Shown here in pieces: positions 9,483 to 18,918 of a DNA stretch of 64,000 nt. Numbering within the stretch: the first letter of the stretch is position 1; each line of letters begins with the position of its first letter. Source of the DNA: Bradyrhizobium agreste. GTDB taxonomy: Bacteria > Pseudomonadota > Alphaproteobacteria > Rhizobiales > Xanthobacteraceae. A program made the position numbers and the translations under genes. The stretch covers positions 124,001 through 188,000 of the forward strand of contig NZ_JACCHP010000001.1 in NCBI RefSeq assembly GCF_016031625.1. Reading direction: 5' to 3'. The notes beneath the pieces are model-generated. The model did not search any database. It saw only the letters and a list, made by a program, of their open reading frames with translations, and was not told where the DNA came from.

Positions 9483-10063
9483 TCAGGGATTGGACAGAGC
9501 GATCTCTGATCCGTGGTTGGCGCCTCAACCGTCCGTAGCGACTATTGAAGCTCTCCGAGAAGAAGCTCGCAACTGCCGGGTTTAGTAGTTTCACCTCGTC
9601 GGGGCCTCGTCCGAGCTGACCGGCTTCAATTCGAGCAAAAAAGGAGCACCGTCAGGATCACATCTCAGCCAATCGTCTGATTTAGCTTCACAAGGTGCTT
9701 CATCACGGCATCGAGCCGAAAAGGCATCGACCAGTGCGCTACTTGACTTGCATGAAGAACGCCGCGCTCCAACAGCTGCCTATCCTGATGGTGCGGCGCT
9801 GGCGATGGCACGCGAAGTGATTGATAACGGCACGACCAAATATGGCTATGAGCAGAGAAAACTTCTGAGGCCGCCGCCTTTCTCAAACAATATATCCCTG
9901 CGCCTGTAACAATCACACTGATTAATCGTGACGATAAGACTTGCTAAGATATCAAATGGTCGCCAGTCCTTTGTTTCTCGCGAAGGCAGGTTTACTGGCA
10001 ACACGACAAAGCCGCCGGCCGCGTTTGCTGGCACAAGCCACGAATTTTCCCGTTTGGGCAAGC
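9483..10063. other. No supported gene
   Basis: Short frames on both strands without recognisable domains. A GG-N10-GC spacing occurs on the minus strand near 9500-9513, but the -24 box is poor. Confidence 0.4.
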
Positions 10064-10924
10064 TCAGCGCCGCTCACGCACCGAGCCCTCCTGAGCGATC
10101 GAGGCCACAAGTGTACCGTCTCGCCTAAATATAAGCCCTCGGGCGAGACCACGGCCGCTCTGCGCGCTGGGCGAGTCCTTGGCGTACAACAACCAATCGT
10201 CGGCACGGAAAGGACGATGAAACCACATTGCGTGGTCAAGACTTCCGGAATAGATTCGTCCGTCAAACAGTGTGCGCCCATAGCGTGCCATCACCGCATC
10301 CAGCAGCGACAAATCCGAGGCATAAGCCAGTGCGCATATGTGCAGTGCGGGATCATCGGGCAGCTTTTTCGCGGCCTTCATCCACATATGAAGCCTTCCG
10401 TCCTCAATTCTTTGGCCAACATACCTGCCGATTTCGACGGGACGAAGCTCGACTGCACGATCGGGCTCATAGTAGCGGCGAACGATGTCGGGCAGATCGG
10501 TTTGTAGTGCGATCTTAGACAACTGTTCCGCTGCGAAATGTTCAGGCGCTGGGACAGGCGGCATCTTATCCTGGTGTTCGAACACCCCTTGTTCACCCTT
10601 GTGGAACGAGACCATGCTCGAAAAGATTGTGCTACCCTGCTGGGTCGCTGTGACGCGCCGTGTCGAATAACTTCTGCCATCGCGGAGGCGCTCGACACTG
10701 TAGATCAAGGGCACCTGGGGATCGCCGGTGTGGATGAAATAGCAATGCAGCGAATTCGGTAGCCCGGATTCGATTGTGCGACATGCCGCAAACAGCGCCT
10801 GTCCAATGATAAGACCTCCGAATACCCGTTGCTCGCCGAGGTTTGGGCTCTTGCCGAGAAATACGTCGCCCCCAATCGAGTCGAGGTTGAGAATTGCTGC
10901 AAGGCCGATCAGGTCTTTTTGCAT
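10064..10924 (-). CDS. tesB: Acyl-CoA thioesterase II (TesB family)
   Basis: The 286-residue length and double hot-dog architecture match TesB, which hydrolyses medium and long acyl-CoA to free acid and CoA in the cytoplasm. The N-terminal half has RVFGGLIIGQAL. The C-terminal half has the family-typical SLDHAMWFHRPFRADDWLLY followed by SGRGLARG. The catalytic-site Asp of SLDH is present. It lies alone on the minus strand, with about 1 kb to the next gene upstream, so membership in one operon with the M24/M20 pair is not evident. Confidence 0.93.
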   Translation of the reverse strand: MQKDLIGLAAILNLDSIGGDVFLGKSPNLGEQRVFGGLIIGQALFAACRTIESGLPNSLHCYFIHTGDPQVPLIYSVERLRDGRSYSTRRVTATQQGSTIFSSMVSFHKGEQGVFEHQDKMPPVPAPEHFAAEQLSKIALQTDLPDIVRRYYEPDRAVELRPVEIGRYVGQRIEDGRLHMWMKAAKKLPDDPALHICALAYASDLSLLDAVMARYGRTLFDGRIYSGSLDHAMWFHRPFRADDWLLYAKDSPSAQSGRGLARGLIFRRDGTLVASIAQEGSVRERR

Positions 10925-11348
10925 TCAAAAACTCTTACGTGTTTAGTGTCACCGGAGCGGTGCGGCCGAGGGCCCAGGGTCGTGGGCCTTCGATGGATAA
11001 AGCATTATTGTAACCCGCATTTCGGCGCCCGGGATTCTGAGTGCTTCTCCGCTTGCATCACACGAGGAGCGACGATTCACATATCCAAACCTTGAATGCC
11101 GCCCGCCTGTGACAATCATTCTGGCTGCTGCAATTGGCGTGCCGCACATCAGCACAGGAGATGGACCAATAACGAAGTTCTTATGGCGTCAGCATTGGGA
11201 GCCTTGTGAGCGATTGGTCCAGGACATGTCGTGAACCAAACAGCCGGCATGCGACTGGCTTGGGCAATATTCGTTGCGAAGCTCATATGAGCTCCTTCCT
11301 AGATCCGCAGGTCCAACGGCTCAAGGAACCAGATCTTGCGAAAGCGGC
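10925..11348. other. No supported gene
   Basis: No frame with recognisable content and no clear promoter match upstream of tesB. Confidence 0.4.
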
Positions 11349-11600
11349 TTAAGCCGACTCTGCTTCATCTCCACAGGCTGCTGTAGCAATGCCCGCGTGC
11401 CAGCGGTGGCGATTGTAGAAGCGATCGATGTACGTGAACATCTGGCACTCCGCACCATTTCGGATTTCGTATTTGCGATTATGGACCAGTTCAGTCTTGA
11501 TCCTTTTGAAGAAGCTTTGCTCCAGGGCATTGTCGTAACCACCGGCTTTGCTGCCCGCCTAATCGGAAGCCGGTGGCCTGCGGCGTTTGTTGACACTCGG
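11349..11600 (-). pseudogene. IS3-family transposase OrfB, C-terminal fragment
   Basis: A minus-strand frame reads YDNALEQSFFKRIKTELVH, then YIDRFYNRHRWHAGI. These match the end of the IS3 OrfB integrase core (usual form DNAxxESFFxxLKxELV...YIExFYNxxRxH), including the third catalytic Glu in the ES(F)F motif region. The rest of the element is not present, and 11601-12007 carries nothing I can name. Confidence 0.7.
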
Positions 11601-12007
11601 TTAAAGCATCTTGGGTGCCGCGTGACGGATCAGGTCGACATCGGACTTTGGGCCATTGATCTCCATCTCAATGCGGCGAACCGCACGGCGGCCATATGCT
11701 GTGGGTCTCCAAGCCTGCCTCGCTTCTTTGGAGCGCTCAAAGCGAGCTTCGACGTCCCCTCACGCGTGGGCTCGGCTCCGAGAACGGCAAAACGGCCATT
11801 GCACTCTCGGTCTCAAGCGCGCGATCAGCCGTATCATCGCGGGCATGAAGGCCGCTATTGAATGCTCCCTACATCGTAGGTGAGCTAATTAGCCTGCGCG
11901 ACGCATCCATGCGGACGTTGCCTCGGGCCTTCGTGCATGTCGGCGAGAGCCGCTAAAGCGAGCCAACCGGGCAGCCGATTTGGTGACTGGAACCGCCCGC
12001 CCGCTGC

Positions 12008-12868
12008 TCAATGCAGCAGCGTCAGGCCGTTCTTGACGACCGTCACCCGGCGCTCTCGCACGCAAGCTTCGAATGAGATCGAATTGTCGTCCTTCCAAAG
12101 ATTGACGGTAACAACTTCTCCCGGGAAAACCGGCGCCGAAAAGCGGGCGCGGTGACGATGAAAGGCAGACGGATCGTAGTCGGCGTAAGTCTGCAGGACC
12201 GCTCTGCAGGTCAGCCCATACGTACACATTCCGTGCAGAATGGGCCTTGGAAAGCCGGCTCGACAGGCGAACTCTGGATCACTGTGCAAAGGGTTTCGGT
12301 CGCCAGAGAGACGATAGATCAGGGCTTGGTCAGGTCGGGTAGAGATATCGAGTGATCTATCTGGCGGCCGGCGCGGCACTTGATGTGGCTCGGGCATCCC
12401 GCCCGATGGCCCGCCGAAGCCGCCGTCCCCTCTGGCGAAGGTCGACGAAACGATTGTGGCGATCTTGTCGCCGCTCCCGTCTCTGACAACCACCTCGTTC
12501 TGAATGATCGCTCCTTTCTCTTTACCTTTGTCAAAAATTCCCCTCACACGCGCGTCCGCTGTCACGTTCGCGGCGACCGGCATAGACTTGTGAAACGTGA
12601 TGTCCCGCTCGCCGTCAACAACCATGACGCGATTGAGATCGATCGCACCAGGGCGCGCGCCCCAAACGCAGACGGAAGCAAACGTCGGCATTACCTTTAA
12701 CGGCTTGGACCTTGCAAATGCTTCATTGACAAATTTCAGCTCCTCCTCGTTCAAGGGATCTGCCCCCATGCCCACTCCAAGTGCATAGAGCATGACCTCC
12801 CTGTCAGTCCAGGAGTAGGGAACTCCACAAGTCTTCAGGCTTAGCGCAGCTGGATAGTCGATCGGCAT
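12008..12868 (-). CDS. MaoC-like (R)-specific enoyl-CoA hydratase
   Basis: This 286-residue protein is a double hot-dog hydratase of the MaoC/MFE-2 hydratase-2 type, which adds water to trans-2-enoyl-CoA to give (R)-3-hydroxyacyl-CoA. The catalytic signature is in the second half: ALIYRLSGDRNPLHSDPEFA followed by GFPRPILHGMCTYG, with the Asp and His of the dyad (D..N..H) present. ATG 12868 is preceded by GGAGGAAAGG at good spacing. It lies 117 bases downstream of the kamA-like gene in the same direction, so co-transcription is possible. Physiological substrate unknown. Confidence 0.92.
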   Translation of the reverse strand: MPIDYPAALSLKTCGVPYSWTDREVMLYALGVGMGADPLNEEELKFVNEAFARSKPLKVMPTFASVCVWGARPGAIDLNRVMVVDGERDITFHKSMPVAANVTADARVRGIFDKGKEKGAIIQNEVVVRDGSGDKIATIVSSTFARGDGGFGGPSGGMPEPHQVPRRPPDRSLDISTRPDQALIYRLSGDRNPLHSDPEFACRAGFPRPILHGMCTYGLTCRAVLQTYADYDPSAFHRHRARFSAPVFPGEVVTVNLWKDDNSISFEACVRERRVTVVKNGLTLLH

Positions 12869-12985
12869 CCGAACCTTTCCTCCGTTGAGAACCTGGGCGC
12901 CGCCGCGAACTCAACCTGAGTGTGTTTCGTGGGGTGGGGCGTACAGCAGGAGCTCCGTCTTGGTCTGGAGGGCATGCGTCAGATC

Positions 12986-14080
12986 TCATTCGTCGGGCAG
13001 ATCATCAAGCCAGCAGGCTGTCGCTACGTGCGGTCGGGAAAAGATCTTGCCGATCTTCTCGGGGACCTTATTCTGATGGTATCGCATATACACCCGGCCA
13101 TCCTGCCCTAAATCCAACATCTCTATTTTTCCTGTGTAATGGGACATGATGTATTTAAAAGTTTTCTCTATCCCGCTCAGACGTTGGTTGATGCCGCGCA
13201 CAATTTCTAGTCCGCGCCCCAGCGCGACTTGGAAATGCGAGGCGCCCTTCACCGGCCTCGCTTGGAATAGGTAGTACGGCCGCACTCCGATTTCTTGGCA
13301 TTTGGCAAACGTCGCAGCTAATATTTCGGGATCATCGTTGACTTTGGCCAGAAGCACGGACTGATTGAGCAACTGCACACCCTGTGCTCGCAAAGCGCGA
13401 ACTTTTCTCTCCACGGCGGATGAGATCTCACCTACGTGATCGAAATGCGCGACGATGATTGGGGATTTACCCGCCTTGTGGATACGCTGGAATAACGCCG
13501 GTAGAGCGGAGTCGTCAAACCGCTTTGGCGCATAGGCCAGCATTTTTGTGCCAAATCTGATCGACTTCAAATGCTCTATTGACAGCAGATGATCGACGAT
13601 CTTGTTCAGATTGGACGTGCTGAGCACGAACGGGTCACCTCCGGAAAGGAGCACGTTCGTCATCTCAGGATGGCAAGCAATATATTGCGCGACCTGGCCG
13701 AAGTCGGGAGCGATTTCATCCGAAACTTTGCCCACAATGCGCTTTCGAAAACAGTAACGGCAATACGAGCCGCAGCGCTCCGTAACCAGCAATAAGCCTG
13801 TCTGCGCGTACTTGTGCTGCAATCCCGGCACAACCGTGTTGTCGTGCTCGCCGCTCGTATCCAATGTGCCGGGGCTGTCGAACTCTTGGATTGAGGGCTC
13901 CACGATGTACTTCAACTGATCGGAATAACCGCTCTTGATGATCTGTTCGCGATAAGACTTTGTGACATGATAGGGCGTGATATTGTTGACTTGCAGCTCA
14001 CGCTCGCTAACGATGCGAGTTTCTTCGATGAACTTGAAGGCGTGTGCTCTGCAATCCAGCTGACCAGCTGCCGTTTCCAT
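12986..14080 (-). CDS. kamA: KamA-family radical SAM aminomutase (lysine 2,3-aminomutase-like)
   Basis: Radical SAM enzyme related to lysine 2,3-aminomutase, which interconverts L-lysine and L-beta-lysine using PLP. The cluster motif CGSYCRYCF is near residue 105, followed by LLSGGDPF. The C-terminal region has QLLNQSVLL and RPYYLFQARPVKGASHF, as in KamA proteins, including the segment around the PLP lysine. Length (364) is close to the EpmB/KamA range. ATG 14080 follows GAGGTG; an in-frame TTG at 14101 is less likely. The relaxed family also includes glutamate aminomutases and EpmB, so substrate is inferred. It could supply a beta-amino acid to the NRPS 19 kb away. Confidence 0.85.
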   Translation of the reverse strand: METAAGQLDCRAHAFKFIEETRIVSERELQVNNITPYHVTKSYREQIIKSGYSDQLKYIVEPSIQEFDSPGTLDTSGEHDNTVVPGLQHKYAQTGLLLVTERCGSYCRYCFRKRIVGKVSDEIAPDFGQVAQYIACHPEMTNVLLSGGDPFVLSTSNLNKIVDHLLSIEHLKSIRFGTKMLAYAPKRFDDSALPALFQRIHKAGKSPIIVAHFDHVGEISSAVERKVRALRAQGVQLLNQSVLLAKVNDDPEILAATFAKCQEIGVRPYYLFQARPVKGASHFQVALGRGLEIVRGINQRLSGIEKTFKYIMSHYTGKIEMLDLGQDGRVYMRYHQNKVPEKIGKIFSRPHVATACWLDDLPDE

Positions 14081-14139
14081 CACGCACCTCGTCTGCGCCA
14101 ATCAGGCGCATTTTTTGATTAATGCTGTCTTCCTCATCT

Positions 14140-14750
14140 ACAATACAGCACCATCAATAGATCCATACCTACCTAGTGTGGTAAGTGCTCTCGAAATCGA
14201 CAATGGGTAAAGCGCACTGGTACTCGCGCCAGGTTGCGGCGAAAGGATACAAGAGCACGCTGAGATCGCACTGTATCGCACGGGATGCCAAAATCGGCCG
14301 AAGTCGTAGTAGCTCAGCGAACTGGCGCAACATAACGAATAGCGTACCACTCCAGCGCCGAACTCAGCAATGCCTTGACTGACCAACAATCCACTGAAGC
14401 CCGATATGACAGGGAATAGGGTACGGCCGGTATGAAGGGATACCCTGCTTGGCGAAAGACACGACTCCGCTGCGGCCAGCTCTTCCCAGCCACTGAAGCA
14501 GTGTCGTCACGAAACTCTGAATACCGTAAAATCCAAAAAACAGGTGAAAGACGATGCAGCTCGACACGGCATCAGTGACATCATCGCTACCGCTGAACAA
14601 CCGGGCCAACGGTCGGACAAAAGCGATAAGGCCTGCGGAATGGGCAACGGAAAGCACAATGGGGATAGAGACCATAAACTTCGCAACCTCGTTAGTTCGC
14701 AGACCCAATGCTGGCGCATCAAACCGATCGGAGTCGATGGCATTGGCTGC
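14140..14750 (-). pseudogene. Third MATE exporter copy, C-terminal remnant
   Basis: Frames here read RPLARLFSGSDDVTDAVS, then CIVFHLFFGFYGIQSFVTT. They are near-identical to the last third of the MATE proteins at 5.3 and 31.8 kb. The frame then breaks; the sequel (SQGIAEFGAGV) is in another frame at about 14380-14330. The N-terminal two thirds are absent. It lies just upstream of the kamA-like gene on the same strand. Confidence 0.75.
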
Positions 14751-15398
14751 ACCTCGGAAAACGAGGTAGGCTCTGGCGGCGCGGGCCCGAGCGATGTGAT
14801 ATGGCCTCAACTCGTCGATGACTGTTGATCCTGAGCTTGTTCGCGCGTGATGGCCCGCCTCTGGCGACTGGCCGTGATCTAGAGACGGTGTTCCACTGCG
14901 ACTTCTTGCCGCTGTGGGTATGCGGTCAATGAATGTGTATTCGTCATCTGAAGAACTCGCCGGCCGACCGCCTAAAACGATCGGACACGCGGTAAAGCCA
15001 GGGCATACGGCAAAGCTGCCAGCCCACAGCACTGGCCCGGTACGGTCGACACCACGTTGCGCAGCTGATGTGGCCTTCACGAATATTGAAGCCAACCGAA
15101 TACGAATTTGGCGTGCACCACCCACCCCGAGGACGATCCTTCAACTGAATAGGCTACCAATGCATTATCATGCTGTGCGCACACGCATGCTCCAAGACCA
15201 ATTTTCTAATCGCAGGGACAGAGTTCGTCGAAGTCTGCCCTTGCGCCGCCTATACCGCAAAATACTTTGTGCCAGGCTTGCGAGCGATCGGTTTCATTTT
15301 ACTGCGCGCGCTGATGGCGCGGTCAGGGGAAACCAGTGAGCATGGTCCGCAATCAGCCACAACAGCTGCTGTTCGTATGTGAATTGCCGCATAGGTTC
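14751..15398. other. No supported gene
   Basis: Several 60-140-codon frames overlap on both strands, but none shows a domain or a convincing start. Confidence 0.4.
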
Positions 15399-15416
15399 GT
15401 CAGCTTTTAGAAAGCT
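15399..15416 (+). promoter_or_regulatory. Orphan tts box (TtsI binding site)
   Basis: GTCAGCTTTTAGAAAGCT differs from the tts-box core GTCAGCTTNTCGAAAGCT only in the central TC/TA position. TtsI boxes normally sit 100-200 bases before type III effector genes. Here a palindromic repeat begins 22 bases downstream and no effector frame follows, so the target gene appears lost. Confidence 0.55.
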
Positions 15417-15437
15417 AGCGTGGGTACAGAGCCACTG

Positions 15438-15510
15438 AGGTTAGCGAGGCGTGGTAGAGACAGCGCCACTACCAGAATGGGACAGCGCCGAGTCACGTTC
15501 CTGCTAACCT
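15438..15510. repeat. Palindromic repeat, copy 1
   Basis: A 73-base unit is bounded by AGGTTAGC and GCTAACCT, inverted relative to each other, with GACAGCGC motifs inside. It is about 75 percent alike to the copy at 15974-16043. Confidence 0.6.
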
Positions 15511-15973
15511 CAATCTGGAGCGCAGGCGCGGCGGGAACAGCGCCGATCCAGTCCCAAAACCGACCGGGGCCGAGTCGCGCCCGCGCTGCTTCCAGTATCC
15601 GAGAAACGACCCAGGTAGCCGCACCGTCGCGCTTTTTTCAGGAACGGACACCCGGCCCCCTTGGGCCGAGGGAGATTCGCGACGTTAGATTTTGCATCGC
15701 ATGTGGTCTTTCAAGCGATCGCTTCCATGCCTCCCGTCGTACCCCGCCAACATTCTTAGGCTCTGTCATAAAGCGGCAGCGTGTAAGCATTTTTTTTCAT
15801 GCAGCAGAGCGGTTCGGAATGCTGGGCATCTCCAATTTCCCTGCGAAGGTAGCGGGCGAGCCTGCAAAAGTAGCAGACGATCCAACCAATTCAGGTAGGT
15901 GATTGGCAGTCGTACGAAGCTTACAACTTCGCGAGGTGTCAGCGTGATACCGAATGGGACAAGGCTGGTGTCA

Positions 15974-16043
15974 AGGTTAGCGGCGCGTGGCAGGGACAGC
16001 GCTTTTCCAGGGATTGAGCGCCGAGTCACGTCGCCGTTAACCT
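15974..16043. repeat. Palindromic repeat, copy 2
   Basis: Bounded by AGGTTAGCGGCG and CGCCGTTAACCT (inverted). It shares GCGTGG, GGGACAGCGC and GCGCCGAGTCACGT with copy 1. Further GGAACAGCGCC strings occur at 15534 and 16203. The set resembles the multiple terminal repeats of an insertion sequence or a non-autonomous derivative. Confidence 0.6.
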
Positions 16044-17005
16044 TTGACGTCGCTGGGGCGGTACGACAAGCGGTTTCGAAGGGCTTGCCCGCTAGTAGAG
16101 CTGGGTGCCCTCCGGTACCTCTCGGTAATACTGAGCTGGCACTGCAAGGGGCTTGCCCCCCACGGGAGCAAAGGTGGCCAGCGACTAGAGAGGCTTGTGG
16201 CATCAGCCAGGAACAGCGCCTTCAGGTTTCACGACCCGATCGCCGAGCCACCCGCTCGCTTCGCTAGCATAGCGGCAAGCCGGAGCAGCATCGGATTCCT
16301 TCTATGGCGCCAGTCGCGTCTGCGCTGCTCTCCGTGTTCTGCAACACCTGTTTTCTTACACCCTCGTCGCTCTTGCTCACCGCTGGGCACGTCGAAGTCT
16401 CTCAGCTGAGTGACCTGAAGGGTATGCCGGCCCACGGCGCTCTAATGGACCGGACAAGAGGCCAAGCCCAAACCTCTCAGCTAGTCTCAACCGCTCGCCG
16501 AATCCTAATTCGTTCACCCTCATGCGTCATGGCTAACGATACCTGGTCATCTGCGACTTCATAGTAGCGGACCCCAATCCGCGATGTCTCGCCGCTTGCC
16601 CTCGCGCTATCGCCTACGCGCTTCAAGTCGAAACTACGAGACCTTGCTGTCTGGATGCCACCCTTGTGCACTCAATGGCTTCTGCCAAAAAAGTTACAAC
16701 TTGCCGTACCGCGTTCATTTGAACTGGTCGTTATACTTAATAACCTGACTGGCGCGCGTTGCAAGAGCCGCAGCTAAGAGGGTTCGCCGGCGTGCCTCTT
16801 GAGCGGAGGGGCCTAAAATTCCGTATCATGGCTGATGGCGGCGAGCGCAGAGATGTTGTACCGGTAGACGTAAATTCTCAGCCCAGAGAATGAACGAGAT
16901 TAGGGTCCCTCAAACGCGCTGACTGCGCTGATACAAGGCTAAAGACCGTTATAAAAATGGCTGACCGGCTGTCGCTGCGATCGTGATCGTCTGCGCCGGC
17001 TCGTT
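16044..17005. other. About 1 kb without a supported gene
   Basis: Only short shadow frames. Contains one more copy of the GGAACAGCGCC string near 16203 but no coding signal I trust. Confidence 0.4.
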
Positions 17006-17311
17006 TCATCGGAGCTGCAACTCGATTTCGATGACTGGAGGAGCATCGCCTCGCCCAGTCAGCATCTTTGCTTGCCTCGAGGCCGCTCGTGTGAGCTGGG
17101 CAGCGGAATCGAACCGCTGCCGAGCCGCCAGTTCGGATGAGCTTCGGCCAGCGCCCAGAAAACCTGCGCCCGCCGCAAATCGGAAGAAGTCGACATACCA
17201 TCGCTTGTGCGGGCCGCCCCAGTAGCGTTCGGAAAGGCGATACGGTGGCACCCATATGCACCAATCCGATAATCCTTTTAGGCGGGTTATAGCCAGTGGA
17301 TTGATGACCAT
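17006..17311 (-). CDS. Small hypothetical protein divergent from XRE regulator
   Basis: A 101-residue frame beginning MVINPLAITRLKG is rich in Trp, Tyr and Phe (WCIWVPPYRLSERYWGG), which is unlike random frames. It is divergent from the XRE gene at 17332 with only 20 bases between starts. At the second XRE gene (20743) the same divergent start is recognisable (MKPLVIARVLR) but stops after eleven codons, which suggests that the pair was once a regulated divergent unit. No family recognised. Confidence 0.4.
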   Translation of the reverse strand: MVINPLAITRLKGLSDWCIWVPPYRLSERYWGGPHKRWYVDFFRFAAGAGFLGAGRSSSELAARQRFDSAAQLTRAASRQAKMLTGRGDAPPVIEIELQLR

Positions 17312-17331
17312 CGAAATGGCTGCTTTCGCGC

Positions 17332-17613
17332 ATGAGGGCTCGTGCGCTTGTGGCTTACAACGTGCGCCGGATCCGCGTCCAGCGCGGTATTCCGCAGGAG
17401 CAACTGGCTTACGATGCAGGAGTTGATCGCTCCTACATGAGCGGACTTGAGCGCCAAGAAGCGAACCCGACAGTCGATCTTCTTGATCGCCTTGCCGAGA
17501 CGCTCGGCGTAGCTGTCTCCGAACTGTTTGTTCGGCCATCCAAGGGCGCCCCGCCACCTGCAATCTTACCTAAAGGCCGCAAACCGAAGCCTAAACGCGG
17601 CAAAAGGACGTAA
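17332..17613 (+). CDS. XRE-family HTH regulator, copy 1
   Basis: A 93-residue DNA-binding protein with one lambda-repressor-type helix-turn-helix at residues 10-65 (GIPQEQLAYDAGVDRSYMSG, then LERQEANPTVDLLDRLAETL) and a basic, Pro-rich tail ending KPKPKRGKRT. It is about 70 percent identical to the protein at 20743, and the ~60 bases upstream are conserved too. Such small regulators sit beside DUF2285 genes in rhizobial ICEs (QseC role), which is the most likely context. Confidence 0.85.
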   Translation: MRARALVAYNVRRIRVQRGIPQEQLAYDAGVDRSYMSGLERQEANPTVDLLDRLAETLGVAVSELFVRPSKGAPPPAILPKGRKPKPKRGKRT

Positions 17614-17766
17614 GTCCCCAGACAACCACCATCTGAGACAATGATGCCGTGCGCTACCGGCGCACGTATCGCGCGCGCAAGAGGATTTTCTGCGTGGCGG
17701 GCGCTGATACGCAGCGATCCGGCCATGAGCATCGAATATTGTGATGGGCTTGCGCCGGAGCAGACA

Positions 17767-18675
17767 ATGGCGGCTCGAGACGATGACGTTCCTCTAAATG
17801 CCATTCGGGCTTTTGTGACGGTCGCCCGTGAAGGCAGCGTTACGCGCGCGGCCACCACTTTGGGGACAACGCAAAGTTCGGTCAGCCGTTATTTGGCTGT
17901 ACTGCGGGATTATCTAGGGGCTGACCTCATCGAGCGGCGTGGCCGGCGCAACGATTTGACCGAATTCGGAAGGCTATTTGCAAACGCGGTGTCTGAACCG
18001 CTCGAAACCGTCAGTTTCACGGCCAAGAGAATGCGGCGCCGGGCCGGCGCAGGAACGAATCGGATCGTGGTCCGCACGTCACTATCGATCTTTGCTTTCT
18101 CTATCCTTATTCCAAATCTGCAGGCTTTCTCTTCGGAAGCGGGGGGCGTTATCGTGGACATCATCAGCTCGCTGGCGCACCCGACATCTTCGGATGATTT
18201 CGATGTTTTGATTACACGGGATCTTTCCGTCATCGAACCCGCTGACAGTTGGGAGATTTATAAAGAGGAGCTGGTGTGTGTCGGCCCACCAAATCTGGTC
18301 GGGGGTAGAGAGCTCTCGATTGTCCGTTCAACCCCGCTACTGAATATTACATCCCGCCCCGACATCCTGCCAACATGGCTGAGAGCCATGAACTTGTCTT
18401 CGAGCGACATTCGAGTGGGCGCCCGGTATGATCACAACTATCTTGCTCTGGCGGCAGTCATGACGGGAAAATGCCTTCTTGTCGCGCCGGAGATCGTGGT
18501 CGGTGATCTAGTCAGAGGGGGTGCTTTGCAAATCATCCCTGGCAGCCGCACTCCAAGTGGCATGCAATATCGCGCCTATGCCGTAGATCGCAGCGCGCAC
18601 CCCGAGATCGCACGTTCTTTTTGCCGATGGCTCGCTCGTCTTTGCAAGAAGGTAGCACTTGCGCACGTTGCCTGA
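17767..18675 (+). CDS. LysR-family transcriptional regulator
   Basis: The N-terminal winged helix-turn-helix is clear (LNAIRAFVTVAREGSVTRAA, TTLGTTQSSVSRYLAVLRDY), followed by a periplasmic-binding-like effector domain of about 220 residues. The frame is open from 17641, but ATG 17767 has GGAG six bases upstream and places the HTH at the usual position near residue 10. LysR proteins usually control a divergent or adjacent operon with a small-molecule co-inducer. Here the upstream gene is the XRE regulator and the downstream genes point the other way, so the target is unclear. Confidence 0.9.
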   Translation: MAARDDDVPLNAIRAFVTVAREGSVTRAATTLGTTQSSVSRYLAVLRDYLGADLIERRGRRNDLTEFGRLFANAVSEPLETVSFTAKRMRRRAGAGTNRIVVRTSLSIFAFSILIPNLQAFSSEAGGVIVDIISSLAHPTSSDDFDVLITRDLSVIEPADSWEIYKEELVCVGPPNLVGGRELSIVRSTPLLNITSRPDILPTWLRAMNLSSSDIRVGARYDHNYLALAAVMTGKCLLVAPEIVVGDLVRGGALQIIPGSRTPSGMQYRAYAVDRSAHPEIARSFCRWLARLCKKVALAHVA

Positions 18676-18918
18676 GGTCTAGCGGCGTCTCGATCCGCTG
18701 CAGAAAGAGATCAATATTCAGTTCGAGAGCGCTCAACTCAAGAAAACTATTTAAAGTATAATCCGCAAAGCCCACGGAGATCGCCCCCTCTGTTGCAGCG
18801 CAATCAAGACGGCAACAATGAGATATCGGAGGGCAAAGACTTTATCCTATCCACCATCGTGCCAGGCAGCAGAAAAATTGCACAACGGGTGCTGGCCATT
18901 TATCGCGCCGCACAGCCA
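18676..18918. other. Convergent spacer
   Basis: No gene seen between the convergent LysR and FseA-like genes; no strong hairpin noticed. Confidence 0.4.

Noticed and set aside
13540..13560. TGGCAC string on the minus strand as sigma-54 promoter
   Set aside because: GG to GC spacing is nine, and it lies inside the kamA-like gene.
15420..15902. 160-codon frame right after the orphan tts box, as effector
   Set aside because: It runs through the palindromic repeat and its residues reflect repeat DNA; no start signal.
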